Assembly: GCF_000226095.1 (NCBI RefSeq)
Contig: NC_016475.1
Coordinates: forward strand, 248,001-312,000
DNA: 64,000 nucleotides
Direction of reading: 5' to 3'
Source: Thermothelomyces thermophilus ATCC 42464
Taxonomy: Eukaryota > Ascomycota > Sordariomycetes > Sordariales > Chaetomiaceae
Position 1 is the first letter of the stretch; every line of letters begins with the position of its first letter. Positions 1 through 12,543 of this stretch are shown here, piece after piece. The position numbers and the translations under genes are program-made. The notes under the pieces were generated by a model. The model did no database searches and had not been told where the DNA came from. It saw nothing but the letters and a program-made list of their open reading frames with translations.

Positions 1-3000
1 GCAGCCCTTTGCTGGTAGAAAACGAAACCGACCTCCCCGTGGAGCTTGGGGTGTATGATGCCCACGACGGCCATTTACTCAAGATTGAAAAAATCGCACC
101 TGGTGAGAGCAGGCCGGCGCCTGTCGGGGCGGCATATCTGAAGAGCCTGCTGGTCCGTCCGGATCCGGGCTTCGGTTACAACTGGAGCACCGACACACTC
201 TGGTGGAGGGATCTTCTCCGACGCCCTATCAAGACCCTGGTGTGTAAGGGGGAACATGGCGACCCTTTCTACTTTCAGATGTGCGCGCGGTGGGACAAAT
301 CAAACCCAGTGACCAGGTATTACGCCCTTCCATGTTCTTGTTCTATCCGGTCCCGGTAGACGCAGCTAACCTTGAACAGAAATTATCCTTATTTGCGCCT
401 CAAGCTCTCTGCGCCCGTCACCCTCGAAAACCTGCTACCCTACGACTTTAAGTACCGGATCTACGATAAGAACACGAAACGGGACTGGTCGAATTTCTTG
501 CGCAAGGGGGGCGTCAGCCCTGTTCATGTCGTGGAGTTGTCCCATCTCCTCCTCCTCAGCGTCGATATGCAAGACACCCTTTTCAAGCCGAGCGAGTTTG
601 CCATCATAAACGCTGGTTCGGCGGAGGACTTCAAGAAGGAGACACATCTCGTGTGTCGTGACGATGCCGGCATGTCCTTGAATCTCAAACTGCACTACTT
701 CCGGGTCCCCGACAGCGGGGGCGCCTTCAAGGTCACGGTCTACAGCCCCTACGTCATTCTGAACAAAACCGGGCTGGGCGTGAGCATTCGCTCCAAGGGC
801 TTTATGCAGCAGGCGAAGGCCGCGGCGGGCCAGCCGCTCATCGATCTTTCTGATGGGACCGAACGAAAGACGCCGCCAATCATGTTCTCATTCAACAACG
901 ACGACCACAGGAACAGAGCCACTATCAAGGTCGGTGAGTCCGAGTGGAGCAAACCGCAAAGTTTCGATGCAATTGGAAGCACCACCGAGGTGGTGCTTCA
1001 TTCTGCGGGAAAGAACGCGGAGATCCATCTCGGTGTCACTGTTGAATCGGGCCTGGGCAAGTACAAACTGGTCAAGACCGTCACGCTGGCTCCGAGATAC
1101 GTCATCCAGAACAAGCTCGGAGAAGACATCAACATCCGCGAACCAAGTTCCTCCACCCTGATTCCGCTCAAGGCGGGCTCGCTCAAACCGCTCCATTATC
1201 TTCACAGGGGCGGAGTCAAGCAGCTCTGCTTATGCTACCCTGGCTTCGACAACCAGTGGACGGCGCCCTTCAACATCTCTGATCTTGGAATTACACATAT
1301 CAAGATTGCCAGGGCAGGACAGCGCCAACGGCTTATCCGGATCGAGACTCTGATGGAGGACGCAACGATATTCCTCAATCTCAGCATGGAGCAAAGAAGC
1401 TGGCCGTTCTCAATGCGCAACGAGAGTGATACCGAGTTCACTTTCTACCAAGCCAACCCCAACATCGATGATGACGGGACCGAGGATCGATCTGGCTGGC
1501 GACCGGTTAGGTACCGCCTTCCTCCACGCAGCATCATGCCTTATGCCTGGGACTTCCCCGCAGTCAAGGTCAAAGAGTTGTGCATCAGCGCCTACAACAA
1601 GGAGCGGCACGTCAAGCTAGCCGAGATCGGCAACCTTATGCCCATGAAGTTTGTGGGCGCAAACGGCCAGGCAAAAATCATTGACATCAATGTAACTGCT
1701 GATGGGCCGACACAGACTCTGATTCTTTCCAACTTTAAGCAGTCCAAGAGTCTCTACCGGCAGCGATCCAACGCAGGGTCAGGCAGCAGTCGCGAGGGAT
1801 TCGAGGCGAAGGCGCTCGATATCAACACCACTTTCAGCGCGCAATTGCGCCTTTCCGGCATTGGTATCTCGCTCATCAATTCACAACTCAAAGAGCTGGC
1901 CTACCTCACCTTCCGGGATGTCCAGCTCCGGTACAGCGACTCGCCCATGTACCAGACAGTGAGCCTTGCGGTGAAGTGGATCCAGGTCGACAACCAGCTC
2001 TACGGCGGCATTTTTCCGATGATACTCTACCCCAGCGTGGTTCCGAAGAGGGCGCAAGAGATCGAGGCGCACCCTTCGTTGCACGCCATGGTCACGCGTG
2101 TCAAGGACGACTCGTACGGTGTCGAGTACATCAAGTATGCCACCGTTCTCGTGCAAGAGATGACGGTGGAGCTCGACGAGGATTTTATCTACGCGGTACT
2201 CGAATTCTCCAAGATTCCCGGCGCTTCCTGGTCGTCAACCGAGGAACAAGACAAGCTGTGCGATGACAATATCGACATTCCACAACCCAAGCAGCAGCAG
2301 GCAGGAAGGGACATCTACTTTGAGGTGCTCAACATCCAGCCTATGCAGCTGGACCTCTCGTTTGTGCGCACCGAGAGGGTCAACGTGGAGGACAAGACAT
2401 CGTCGAAGAACCCCGTCATGTTCTTCTTCAACGTCATGACCATGGCTCTCGGCAACATCAACGACGCTCCCGTGCGGTTTAACGCGCTGATGCTGGAGAA
2501 TGTACGGGTCTCGGTTCCGGTACTCATGCAGAACATCTCGAACCACTACAGTCAGGAGGCCTTATACCAGATCCACAAGATCCTAGGTAGTGCCGACTTC
2601 CTCGGGAACCCGGTCGGCCTCTTCAACAACATCAGCTCCGGCTTCGCCGACATCTTCTACGAGCCATACCAGGGTCTCATCATGTCGGACAAGCCCGAGG
2701 ACTTTGGTCTCGGCCTCGCCCGCGGGGCCGGCTCTTTCTTCAAGAAGTCGGTCTACGGCTTCAGCGACTCCTTCTCCAAGGTCACGGGCAGCTTCGCGAA
2801 GGGTCTCGCGGCCGCCACCATGGACAAGCAGTTCCAAGACCGGCGACGCATCACGCGCGCGCGCAACCGGCCCAAGCATGCCCTGTTCGGCGTTACTGCG
2901 GGCGCCAACAGCTTCCTCACTTCGGTGGCATCGGGGGTCGGCGGGCTCGCCCGCAAACCGCTGGAGGGCGCGGAGCAGGAAGGCGCGCTCGGCTTTTTCA

Positions 3001-3527
3001 AAGGCATCGGGAAGGGTGTGGTCGGGCTGGCGACCAAGCCGGCGATCGGGGTGCTCGACTTCGCGTCCAACGTGTCGGAGGGCGTGCGCAACACGACGAC
3101 GGTCTTTGACGGCTCGGAGCTCGAGCGCGTGCGGCTGCCGCGCCACATTCCGGCCGACGGCGTGGTGCGGCCGTACTCGCAGCGCGAGGCGCTCGGCCAA
3201 AGCTGGCTCAAGCAGGTTGACAACGGCAAGTACTTTAACGAGGCCTACATTGCCCACCTGGAGCTGCCGACCGAGGACATGGTGGTGATGGTGACGTACG
3301 GGCGCATCCTGCTCATCAGGAGCCGGCGTCTGCAGACCGAGTGGGACGTGCCGCTCAAGGATGTGCAGACGATTGCGAAGGAACGAACGGGGCTGAGCCT
3401 GACTCTGCGCGGGGGCACCAACGGCCCATTCATTCCCATCGGGCAGGAGAGCGGGCGCACCTTCATCTATCGCATGGTCGGGGTGGCGGTCGAGGAGTAT
3501 AATCGGCGGTTCAAGGGGTTAGAGTAG
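1..3527 (+). CDS. VPS13: VPS13 (chorein-type lipid-transfer protein), C-terminal part; 5' end outside the window
   Basis: Two exons, <1-316 and 380-3527, are joined across a 63-bp intron (CAG/GTATTA donor, branch-like GCTAAC, AACAG acceptor). The join restores an Arg codon and keeps the frame open, giving about 1,150 residues of what is normally a >3,000-residue protein. VPS13 proteins are bridge-like lipid-transfer proteins at membrane contact sites (known for the family). What is seen: beta-rich segments of the SHR-BD/VAB region (for example YSPYVILNKTGL and APRYVIQNKLGEDINIREP), then a helical Gly/Phe-rich C-terminal block (FNNISSGFADIFYEPYQG, LGLARGAGSFFKKSVYGFSD) typical of the VPS13/ATG2 C-terminal region, and a final PH-like stretch (MVVMVTYGRILLIRSRRLQTEW). 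The stop TAG is at 3525-3527. The reading frame is open to base 1, so the true start lies upstream. A Gly-codon-like GGC/GGA run follows at about 3586-3622. Assignment is firm; exact domain borders are not. Confidence 0.93.
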
Positions 3528-5595
3528 GGCGCTGACTTTGGCGGAGAGGGAAAAGACGATAGCAAAGCCAGGGGGAGGAGATGGGGGCGGCGGCGGAGGC
3601 GGAGGCGGAGGCGAAGGCGGTGAGCTGAATACGGCGTAACCAGGGCGGGCGGCATTGCGCGGTATCGCTTTGTTTGATTGATCAGTCATTGGCCGGGAGT
3701 TGCTGACGACATTGTCCCGTTTGGAACCGAGTGATTGGAACATGGCGGCTTCCCCTACAAGACATGCTTTTGGTATGCTTTTGCTATGTAATATGGCTAT
3801 GGCGTCGTCGTTGGGCTGACGAGAATTGATATCGTTTGAATTATTACTAATTAATTACGGAGGATGTACGGACGTACACTAGCAGGCGATTTCCGTTTAC
3901 GTGTGAAACATGACTGCGCCACCATGCGCGAGGCTCAGATTGGATCCCCCCCGCCTCTGAATGCGGCTGACGCGGCTCGAGCCGAAACGGCGGCTGCTGT
4001 ATGAGAAAAGATGTATCGAAGAGCGACAAAGGAATGTGTGGCTGCTCGAGATGCATGGCACAGGAATCGTCACGGGCTTTGTAATTACGTAATTACTGAG
4101 TACAAGGACAAGAGAGTAATTAACGTTCAGTGGCCTACAGGAACCTTCTGTCCGGAGCGGGAAACCCTCCTCGCTGTATGTATGCACATGTGTGCTCTAG
4201 TATGTGATATGTACTGTGCTTGCTGCAGCCACATCTGCAGCTATCACCGAGAGGAGAGCATCGGCTGAATGCTGTGTGAGCGGGGGGAAGGAGGGGAAGT
4301 GAGGGGTAAAGAAACGAGATAGATATACATAAAAGAGTTACAGAGCGGGAGAAATACGGAGTATATGCCAGAGCAGTTGATAAATGGTGAACACTGGTCC
4401 GTATGATACTTGCATGATAGGTAGGCATCTTTAGATATCGAGCTTGTTGTGTGATTGTAGTCAACAAACGTCAAGATAGCCTCAGCAATGTTTACTAGTG
4501 TAAGTACTGTACTCGCAAATGGACTAGAAGGTAGCGTAGTGGAGTTTCTGCAAACTGATTGCTAGTGTAGTCTCGGGCCATCACACGCTAGTGTATCTAT
4601 CTACTACTATGTAGTTCATATGGGTAAGTTTCTTCCCCAAGACGGGTACTAACAAGGGTCCCCGCTTACAACACCACATTGAGAAACAAAAGCGTAGAAA
4701 ATAGGATTTTGCTTTAAAAATCATGTACATTATATAATAAGGGACGTATTTATCGTATTATCTTGTATATATTATTTTTCTCTTTGGTTGATGATGTTGT
4801 ACATGTGTTGAAGTTGTATTTCTAGTACTTTGCAACAAACGCCCGGGAAGCTTGGGAGTTTTCCGTGTCGCCCCGGTCGGTACCTGCCTAGGGGAAAAGC
4901 CTTTGGCTCCCAACCATAGTATACAAGTATACTTCCAGCATACTTGGTAGTGTCGGCGTGTTTGTTCCACCAAGACGGAGCTTGGATCAATCGGATCTGC
5001 TCCCCAGGAACCCGCTCTCGGTGGACGGACCTGTTACCGAATCCGAATTCGTTCGGCTTGATAGTGTACACTAGTGCACGCTAAGTTGGACCTGGCACGG
5101 GGTGGTGCACATCCCCCGCCCGTTTGCAACGTTCGCTGCCGACGGTTCAATTCCTACTGGCTACAGTGCGCAATTGTTGGTGATGGACTGACGGCCATGC
5201 GAGCTCCCGTTTGGCGGTCTCCATTTTTTTTACCCTTCTGCGTAGTAATGCCCCTCCTCGTCCGCTGCCACGTCTTCAACCCCCCCCCCCCGGGCGCTCG
5301 CTTCTGAGAGAGGAGCATGGCGGTCCCAAGACCAGAACGGCCGCTCCAATCAACTCCAATCGTCAGAACAGGATTACAATCCCACCACCACTTCTTTTCC
5401 CCCGCCGCCACCCGGTGCGAGCGAACAATAACTTCCCTTTTCAATCTGACAGCTCCCCCTTCTTTTTTCTTTTCTGGTTTTGTTTGCTTGTTTCCGTTCG
5501 CGCGCAGACAGGGTTATCCCATCAATTTCTCCCGTCGCGAAACCTTTCAACAAACCACACGAGTAATTACAGCGAGCCAATTCTCCGCCGCCGCC
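3528..5595. other. Intergenic, no gene recognised
   Basis: This 2.07-kb gap lies between VPS13 and the methyltransferase. It holds a GGC/GGA-rich stretch at about 3586-3622, AT-rich sequence around 4040-4800, one exact copy of the recurrent 9-mer TACGGAGTA (4355-4363), and a pyrimidine-rich leader just before the next gene (5455-5595) that probably is its promoter/5' UTR. No open frame has coding character. Confidence 0.6.
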
Positions 5596-7638
5596 ATGTC
5601 CTCGCCAGCCAAGAACGAGAGCAACAGCCCCGCTCCGGCCGAAGAGAAGCCGGCCGAGACGAAGCCGGCCGAGACGAAGCAGGCCGAAGAGAAGCCGGCC
5701 GAAGAGAAGCCGGCAGAGACGAAGAAGGCCGAATCAACGCCTGCCGCCGCCGCATCACCGGCCGCCGCATCACCGGCCGAGGCATCCTCGAGCGCCCAAG
5801 CGCAGACGTCGGCCGAGTCCGGCGCTCAGGGCGGCATTCTCCCCGGCCAGCACTGGACACAGCAGGTAAGTCTATCCGGGTGGGTGCAAGCCCCCCTGAG
5901 CACGCCCCGTCTCGTCTCGTTTTTTTTTTTTTTTTTTTGGGGGGGGGGGGGGGGGGGAATCCCCCCCCTCCCCGAGAGGAAACAAGGAAGATGATAGTTG
6001 TCAATAAGAAGCCACAAAAGCTGACGCTATTGTGACACCCGCTCATCAACCCCTCATCTAGCCGATCAATGACGCCGACTCGAGCTACGACAGCGATATT
6101 GCCAGCTCGACCAACTCGCTCACCTCGAGCATTCTAGCCTACCGTACCATCAGCGGGAGGACCTTCCACAGCGATAGGACGCCGGCCGAATACTGGTTCG
6201 TCTCCGACCGAGCCTTTTCCTTACCTTGCAGTTTTGTTTTGCGCTGCTTGCTGCGAGTGATGATGGGGGACCTGTCCGGCTCACACCATTGGGGGGGTGC
6301 TCTTTTGCGCACCCTGATTCTCTCGATCCAGGGGCCCGAACGATGAGAAGCAGACCGAGTGCATGGATATCCAGTGAGTGAGAGAACACTGGCCCACCCC
6401 GCGGCATTCTGGATGGGGGAAAATGTGTTTTAGGAGGAACGATATAGCTAACCGCGGTTTTTTCACCCGCGCTCTCTCGTCCTCCTTAGGCACCATGCGT
6501 TCACCCTCCTCCTGGACGGCGCCCTCTACAGGGCGCCGCTGGAAGTAGACAAGATCCAGAAGGTTCTGGATGTCGGGACAGGAACGGGTAAGTACCTTAC
6601 GGTGCCCCCCTACGGTAAGCATAACATGCTGACCGCGCTTTTTTTTTTCTACAGGAATTTGGGCGATGTAAGCGTGCCTGGCTTGTTTCCTCTCTCCTGT
6701 TTCTTCTTCTCTCTTCTGATGGGCCAACAACTATACCAGCGACTTCGCCGACGAGCACCCCAACGTCGAGGTGATCGGCACCGACATCTCGCCGATCCAG
6801 CCCGGCTGGGTGCCGCCCAACGTCTTCTTCGAGATGGAGGATGCGACGCAGGCGTGGACCTTCGCCGAGAACTCGTTCGACTTTGTCCACATGCGCTACC
6901 TCTACGGCTCCATCGTCGACTGGAACCAGCTCTTCCGCGAGGCCTACCGCGTCCTCAAGCCGGGCGGCTACATCGAGACCTTCGAGGCCGACTCCGCCAT
7001 CTACTCCGACGACGGCACCATCAAGGAGGGCTCCCCCATGGACCAGTGGGGTAAGGTCTTTGAAGAGGGTGGCAGGAAGTTTGGCAGGACCTTCATGCCC
7101 GTGAGCGAGAATGTCCAGCGCACCGGCCTCGAGGCAGCCGGGTTTGTCAACCTGGTGCAAGAGGACTTCAAGGCAAGTAGTTTGTTCTTTATTTTTTTTT
7201 TTTAAAAAAAAAAAGCTCCCGTCCCATTCAAATACGTGCTAACTCGGTCTGCGTCGCAACTCTCCAGGTCCCCCTCACCGCCTGGCCTGCCGACAAGAAG
7301 CTAGCAGAGATCGGCGCTTACTGCCACCTCTCAATAGAGCAGGATGTGGAAGGTGAGTCTTGAGTCTAGTCCGGCGCAGCTGGCCGTAGTCATGCGCTCG
7401 CTCTCTCTCTCCCCCTCTCTCTATACAAGTTGTGGCCCTTGTTGTCTTGGCTGACGGGATCGTGTAAACCCACCTCGACAAACCTCCAGGCCTGATTCTG
7501 TACACGTTCCAGCATATCATGGGCTGGTCCTCAGTCGAGGTCCATGCCTACGTCGCCCACCTTCGCAGGCAGATGCGCGACAAGACCGTGCACCCCATCG
7601 GGAAACTGCGGCTGATCTACGCCCAGAAGCCCCTCTGA
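5596..7638 (+). CDS. LaeA-like SAM-dependent methyltransferase (TAM/methyltransf_23 type)
   Basis: Eight exons: 5596-5865, 6062-6195, 6332-6373, 6490-6587, 6655-6667, 6740-7172, 7268-7352, 7490-7638. They sum to 1,224 nt (407 residues). Every join restores the family reading: [38 protein letters not shown]. Residues 1-90 are a low-complexity Ala/Lys/Pro/Glu region with [10 protein letters not shown] repeats. Then come the [10 protein letters not shown] and EYWGPNDEKQ family boxes, SAM motif I ([12 protein letters not shown], about residues 174-186), [30 protein letters not shown] and the post-motif LKPGGYIE. The fifth exon is only 13 nt. The sixth intron has a GC-AG border (AAG/GCAAGT). The start at 5596 sits in a good context (CCGCC ATG). 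LaeA-type proteins are nuclear regulators of secondary metabolism. This one belongs to a large paralogous family, so the substrate and a LaeA role are not proven. No biosynthetic cluster is seen beside it. Confidence 0.88.
5920..5968. repeat. T19-G19-AAT-C8 homopolymer tract inside intron 1 of the methyltransferase
   Basis: Direct reading shows 19 T (5920-5938), 19 G (5939-5957), AAT, then 8 C (5961-5968). The tract is wholly inside the 196-bp first intron. The G run could form a quadruplex or pair with the C run; the lengths may be affected by sequencing slippage. Confidence 0.9.
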
Positions 7639-9184
7639 TGGCCTTGAGTTGCTGTCGCTGCCGTCGTGCGGAGCGCGGGACGACGTCGTGTCATCGGGCC
7701 AACACGACCAAGAGAAGGAGGGGGAGGGATACATGCTACCCTGGATCATCACGAGGGAAAGCTCCGATCAGGATTTCGTTAAAAATGTTTCCTATCCAGC
7801 TACCTTGCCTGCGGCTCCCACGTCACCCCACCCCCCCCCCTTGCCTTGGAACCTTGGAGGTACTTGGGGCTGGAAGATCAGGCAACATGCTGCATCGGCA
7901 AAGTTGGGAGGCATATATAGGAAGGCGAAAGCCGGAACAAGTCGATATGTGTTTGGGTAGACGCCTTCACCGATGCGCATGCGTCCTATTTCATGCCTTG
8001 GGGTTCATTCATAGTTCATGGTTCTTTTTTTTCCTTTTTTTTTTTCCCCTCTCGAGCTTCTGGTGAGTGGGACATTAGCCATGTCGTGTGGACGATACCC
8101 ATGCAACGATACCCATGCACCCTTGAAACACAACATCCGACGGCCCGTCCTCAGAGGTTGCCTTTTCGAGCGCTTATACGGAGTAGCCAAGCCCCGTAGT
8201 GCGCCTCCAAATGCCCGGGGCCCCCCACCCCCAATCAACCCCTGTCCCCTGAACACGCCTCCTCCACACGGACACAAGGACACGGACACAAGGGGCTGGG
8301 GGCACCTCGCGATTCAGCAGTCGTCTCAGGTTTTTGAGGCTCTGCTGTTCGCAGGACCCGACCTCCCCGGATCCGAGACAGGTGAGACAAAAAGCGCTGT
8401 CCGGCTCGGCCAATAGAAATGGCTCCGCCCCGTGTCATTACGCCACTTCTCTCCGTTTACTTGTAAAGTGCCCCCGTACACACAAAATTATTTGCGGTAC
8501 GGAGTATATAGCCGGGTGCAACAGGTGTAACTGCGTATAGTGTACGGATTAGTGTAACTGAGATGCCAAGCAAAGGGCGGGCACTGACGGCCCAGATCTC
8601 TGCGCTTCATCATCTCATCATCCCGGAATTCCGCATTATCCATGCTCCCCTGCTCGTCTGCTCAGGGTACTCCGTAGGGGGGCACCTCCCTCCCCAAGAA
8701 GGCCATTCAAGATCGTACGATCCCCCGTTTGGGGCAATTCGTGCATCATCTCTCCTCCTCTTTTGTACCGTTTCTTCTTTTCTTTTCTCTTTCTCTTCTC
8801 TTCTCGTCTTATTTCCCTTCGGGTGACGCTCCCTCAGTCTCCACATAGACCTCCTAATCCCCCGAGGAACACCACTCGTTGCTGGACAAAGAAGAGTGCC
8901 GGTCGCTGGTCGCTGGTCGCAGTTCGTTCCGTTCGTTTCTTGAGTAACTTGTTATTTTAAAAGAAAAAAAAAAGGGAAGAAGAAGAGGAAGAAGAAGATA
9001 TCCGACACTCCTCTCCGGCCGGTCCACGCAGTCTACCATACCTAGTTCTCTTCTCCTCCCCGTCACGCGCTTTCGATCGCTTTCGAGATTAAAAGCCCGC
9101 ACCGAACAGAACCGAACCGAAGCATACCATTTTTGAAGAAGAAAAGGAACAAAAGGGGAAGAAGAGAAGAGAAAAAAAAAAACC
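7639..9184. other. Intergenic, no gene recognised
   Basis: This 1.5-kb gap between two + strand genes holds long pyrimidine runs (8022-8050, 8757-8820), three exact copies of TACGGAGTA/TACTCCGTA (8177-8185, 8498-8506, 8668-8676), and a purine-rich leader (8960-9000 and 9133-9184) directly in front of the next ATG. No supported coding frame was seen. Confidence 0.6.
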
Positions 9185-9457
9185 ATGGGCCAGAACCTGT
9201 CCCTCTCGGAGCCGTTCGCCGACACGTCGGGCGCCGTCCTGTCGCCCACCGACCGCGCCAACGACATCATCCTCGCCGCCATCTGGGGCCTCTCCCTCTA
9301 CGGCATCGGCATGATCTGGTGTGCCGTAGGCCTGCTGCGACGCTGGGCCGGTCCCAACAACGACAGGGGCGTCACCATGCTCTCCGTCCTGGCCGCCTTT
9401 CTCATGTCCACCGGCTGGCCCGTCATACTGGCCTACTTTGCCTTCTCCAATCAATAG
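9185..9457 (+). CDS. Small two-pass membrane protein, unknown function
   Basis: A single exon of 90 residues. The ATG at 9185 has a strong context (AAAACC ATG G). The protein has a polar N-terminus (MGQNLSLSEPF), a first hydrophobic helix at about residues 29-52 (IILAAIWGLSLYGIGMIWCAVGLL), a short basic/polar loop (RRWAGPNNDRG) and a second helix at about 65-88 ending two residues before the stop. The second position is Gly, so N-myristoylation is possible, but the following residues do not make this certain. GC-rich codon use matches the neighbouring real genes. I do not recognise the family; a small organelle or ER membrane protein is an inference from topology only. Confidence 0.72.
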   Translation: MGQNLSLSEPFADTSGAVLSPTDRANDIILAAIWGLSLYGIGMIWCAVGLLRRWAGPNNDRGVTMLSVLAAFLMSTGWPVILAYFAFSNQ

Positions 9458-10157
9458 TCATCCCGCGGTCGCCCGAATGGGTTAATCATCCACTGTGCGA
9501 TGCACATTCGACAGGGTCACTTAGCGTGGGAGGGTCAGTCAGTAGTTTGGTCTTGAGGGACAACGGGGGCAAACGGGACCGCAGGCTGTCGGTTTGAATG
9601 GCGGGTATTCGGCGGCATGCAGTGGGCTTTGTTTTGGATGGGGGGGAGTCGAGCTGAGATTTCGAGGCACCGAGCATATGAGAGACACAGGTCGAGGGTG
9701 CTGGATGAGGACGCTGAAAGGGAACTTGCAGGGCAATGGGCAAATCAACGAGGTGCGACAGGTGGACAGTGGTCGGGTTTTTCATCAGAGCGTATATAAT
9801 AACCGGCTATATATTCTTCTTCTTCTTCTTCTTCTTCTTCGCGATGTACACAACACCACATTGTCGTCCTTTACCACGTGAGTTGTGATGATGAAAAGAC
9901 TCATGTGTGAGCGCTGTTATGAAACCTGATTTGGGGCTATTAGTTACTTCGCCTGGCGAAGCCACCGCCCTCGCCGTTGTCGATTCGGCCCACTCGTCGG
10001 ACTCCGAAGCCGGTGTTGAGATTGATCGCTGCCCAGGCACCCAAGCTGATGAGTAGCTGGGTATCTTTTTGAAAATACTGAATAATGATGCTGAAGGCAA
10101 TTAGGTGAGGTCTTTCAAGATAAACTGCGAAAGCCCCACTGAAGCTTCCTGGACCTC
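9458..10157. other. Intergenic between convergent genes; antisense frame rejected
   Basis: This 0.7-kb 3'-to-3' gap contains a (TTC)9 microsatellite (9814-9840). A minus-strand frame at 9940-10218 is open but overlaps the last F-box exon in another frame, so it is not called as a gene. The true F-box 3' UTR should lie here. Confidence 0.55.
9814..9840. repeat. (TTC)n microsatellite
   Basis: Nine consecutive TTC units lie in the intergenic gap downstream of the small membrane protein gene. Confidence 0.9.
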
Positions 10158-12543
10158 TCATGATGGGCCAGCCTCCCCAATGTGCTCCGTTATTACCCCC
10201 ATGGCGGTAATCAGGCATTCATCGGAGCTCTTTACCGCGATGCTGTCAGTCGCAGCAGCTTAGTACTATGTCTGGGAGCACGTACCTCGGTGGCATAGAG
10301 GCCAGTGATGACCGTGCCCGGAGCGGCTCTGACTTCACTGCACACCCTGACTTCACCGCACTTGAAAATCTGGCATGATCTCCCGCGGTTTGTATAAAAC
10401 TGGAAGGATAAAGGGAGTGATCAATGCTGCTCAACCGGGTCGGGAAGAGGGAAGGGATGAAGAGGAACATACCTCGCACCAAACCATAATCTCTTTCCCA
10501 ACGATCCGAGGGAGGACTTCCCCGGAGCTGGGTGCAGAATAGCCCATCTTGATGCCTTCAATACGCTCTCCGCCAGGCCCATCGATGGAGAAGCCGAGGA
10601 CATAGTCATGTTCCTCTACGATACTGAGGCGGCCAAGGACTCGATGCTCTGGTGGAACTTCTTTGTTGTAGGAAAAGTGGATTCGAAGCAAGCCATCCGA
10701 GGATGTCGCCGAAATGCTGGTCAGGTGCCGAAGGTACTTCCCCCCCGGTCCTCCGAAGTGGCACCAGAACAGTGGGTTGTAGCCAACCATATAAGAGTCA
10801 AGTTGGGGGAATGAGTCCTCGTTCAAGCAGAGGTTCGGTGGCGGAATGGTAGGATACCACACCGCTGCGTCTCGGAATCGGCTTTGGTGCGGCAAGGCTC
10901 CTCGAAGAGGAGTCGATCGTACATAGACAGCGAGACTGACCATCTTGCACCCCTGCCCAGCGTTAGCGTTGCGTGGTCCGTAGTAAGTGCGCGCATACAG
11001 TACAGGTATGTGGTATATATAATGGTCTGTGTATGGACTCTCTCGCCGAGGGCCACATACATCGAACCCTGCTTCCAGCCCCAGGATACGGCCGGCGACC
11101 AGCAGCCGATCGGTTTGAGGCACCTCATCCAGGTATCCGAGCCAGGGCGACCCCGAACCCGCCGGCCCAGTAATGCATTGGAGACCCTGGAGGCCGCGAG
11201 ATCCTATGGCCAGGCGGAAGCCCCAGAGGTGGGAAAGCTCGACGGAATGTTCCGAAGGAGAGCAGTAGCCCAGGCGAATGTGATCTCCGGCAAGGGTAGA
11301 GAGAGACATTCCCACAATATACCCATCATCGGGGAAAGCAGCGGTAGAGACGGATAGACGCGCAAGAGTGTCGGGGATAGCAACTCTTTGGGTTCGGAAT
11401 CTACGGCAGCCGTAGCGGAAATAGTCGGCGCCACCGGGCTGCTCGGCACTCCAGAGAAGCCCAGTCGCCTCGATGCGCTGATCAGTAGCTTGCAGAACGG
11501 AATCCAGCGACCATAACAGGGGCAAGGCGGGGGGCAGATTGTTCCAGACAAGAGTCATAATATTCACCACACCTTCCAGGAGACGCCAGATGCGCCGCCT
11601 ATTGCGGAGTCCATGGTTGAGATGGACGTCTTTATGAGTGTGACGGTAGAGCCAGCGCCAGTCTTTTGGCGAGTGATCGCGGGTTTCAAAGAGCCAGGAC
11701 CGGTCGCCAGACGCCCCGAATCTGGAAGCCCAGAACTGCTGACTGTAGAAAAGGGGGAAGAATGCCCACGAGGCCAGGCGAGCGCGAAGCGCATCTGCGG
11801 TAGGCAGGAGCATGGCAATGGCTGCGCATAACTCTGCAGGCAGTGACGCGAAACAGTCCCTCCCTAATAGAATCCGAGACGGCCGAGCGATATGCGTGAA
11901 GGCCGGCGGCGGTTCCTGTGGATCCTCGGCAATGAGACGGTCGACGCCGGGGACCTGATAGGGGTCCGCGCTGAACACCGGGTCCGGCCCGGAGAAATCC
12001 CGGGCGTCGTATCGTCCTTCTTCTTCCCAGGGGAAGGAGTACGTCTTGTCTACGACAGCAGCTCCGCCATAATCATGGCCCCAGCTTGGCGCGTGACTAT
12101 GGGGTAAAACGGGAAGGGAGCGGCAGACGTCGAGCAATCTCTGGAGCGAGAACGGGGCTGGGCGCGACGCTTCTTGCAGCAGTCTCCAGCAGGAATCGTG
12201 GAAGACATAGCCGCGAATGACTCCAAGACCCGGGAAATACGAGAGGGGAATGGCGTCCTCGTCGGAAGGGTTGAAGCCGGCACCGCTCTCGCCCATGTTC
12301 TTCTCGTCGTGGGGCGCGTTCGTGATAGCCGGAACGGGATATCCGGTGTGCACGGGGCCAGCGGAGGTGAAGCACACTACTCCATTGTCAGCTGCCCGAA
12401 GCAAACCGGATCCATCGAGATTGGGCACCCTATGAGCACTTACGGGCGCGAAGCTTGTTTTCCCATCTTTCGGAAGATTCAGAGTCCCATTTTGGCCGCA
12501 CGACCCACCCGCAGAGCGCGCAGCAGACCTGATATAAGCTCAT
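10158..12543 (-). CDS. Fungal F-box domain protein
   Basis: Four exons in minus-strand order: 12543-12444, 12376-10473, 10399-10286, 10229-10158 (2,190 nt, 729 residues). The first intron (67 bp, GTAAGT...GCTGAC...TAG) adds an N-terminal zinc-like CCALCG motif (MSLYQVCCALCGW) that such proteins usually carry; the long open frame alone would miss it. The second intron (GTATGT...CCAG) and the third (GTACGT...AAAG) extend the C-terminus to end MGVITEHIGEAGPS. The F-box-like helix pair CFASLPAELCAAIAMLLPTADALRARLAS lies at about residues 207-236, preceded by the conserved VFHDSCWRLL block and followed by FYSQQFWASRF and DWRWLYRHTH. F-box proteins usually recruit substrates to SCF ubiquitin ligases via Skp1; many fungal ones have no known target. 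The acceptor of the last intron is the least certain element. The gene converges on the small membrane protein gene. Confidence 0.85.

Noticed and set aside
2583-3257. Minus-strand 224-codon frame inside VPS13
   Set aside because: It is an antisense shadow of a GC-rich coding exon. The plus-strand VPS13 frame has clear family matches.
5139-5160. tRNA-like B box (GGTTCAATTCC)
   Set aside because: No matching A box, acceptor stem or anticodon arm can be drawn from the surrounding sequence.
9940-10218. Minus-strand 92-codon frame downstream of the F-box gene
   Set aside because: It overlaps the last F-box exon in another frame and has no family features. The spliced F-box reading ending at 10158 is better supported, although the last acceptor is not certain.
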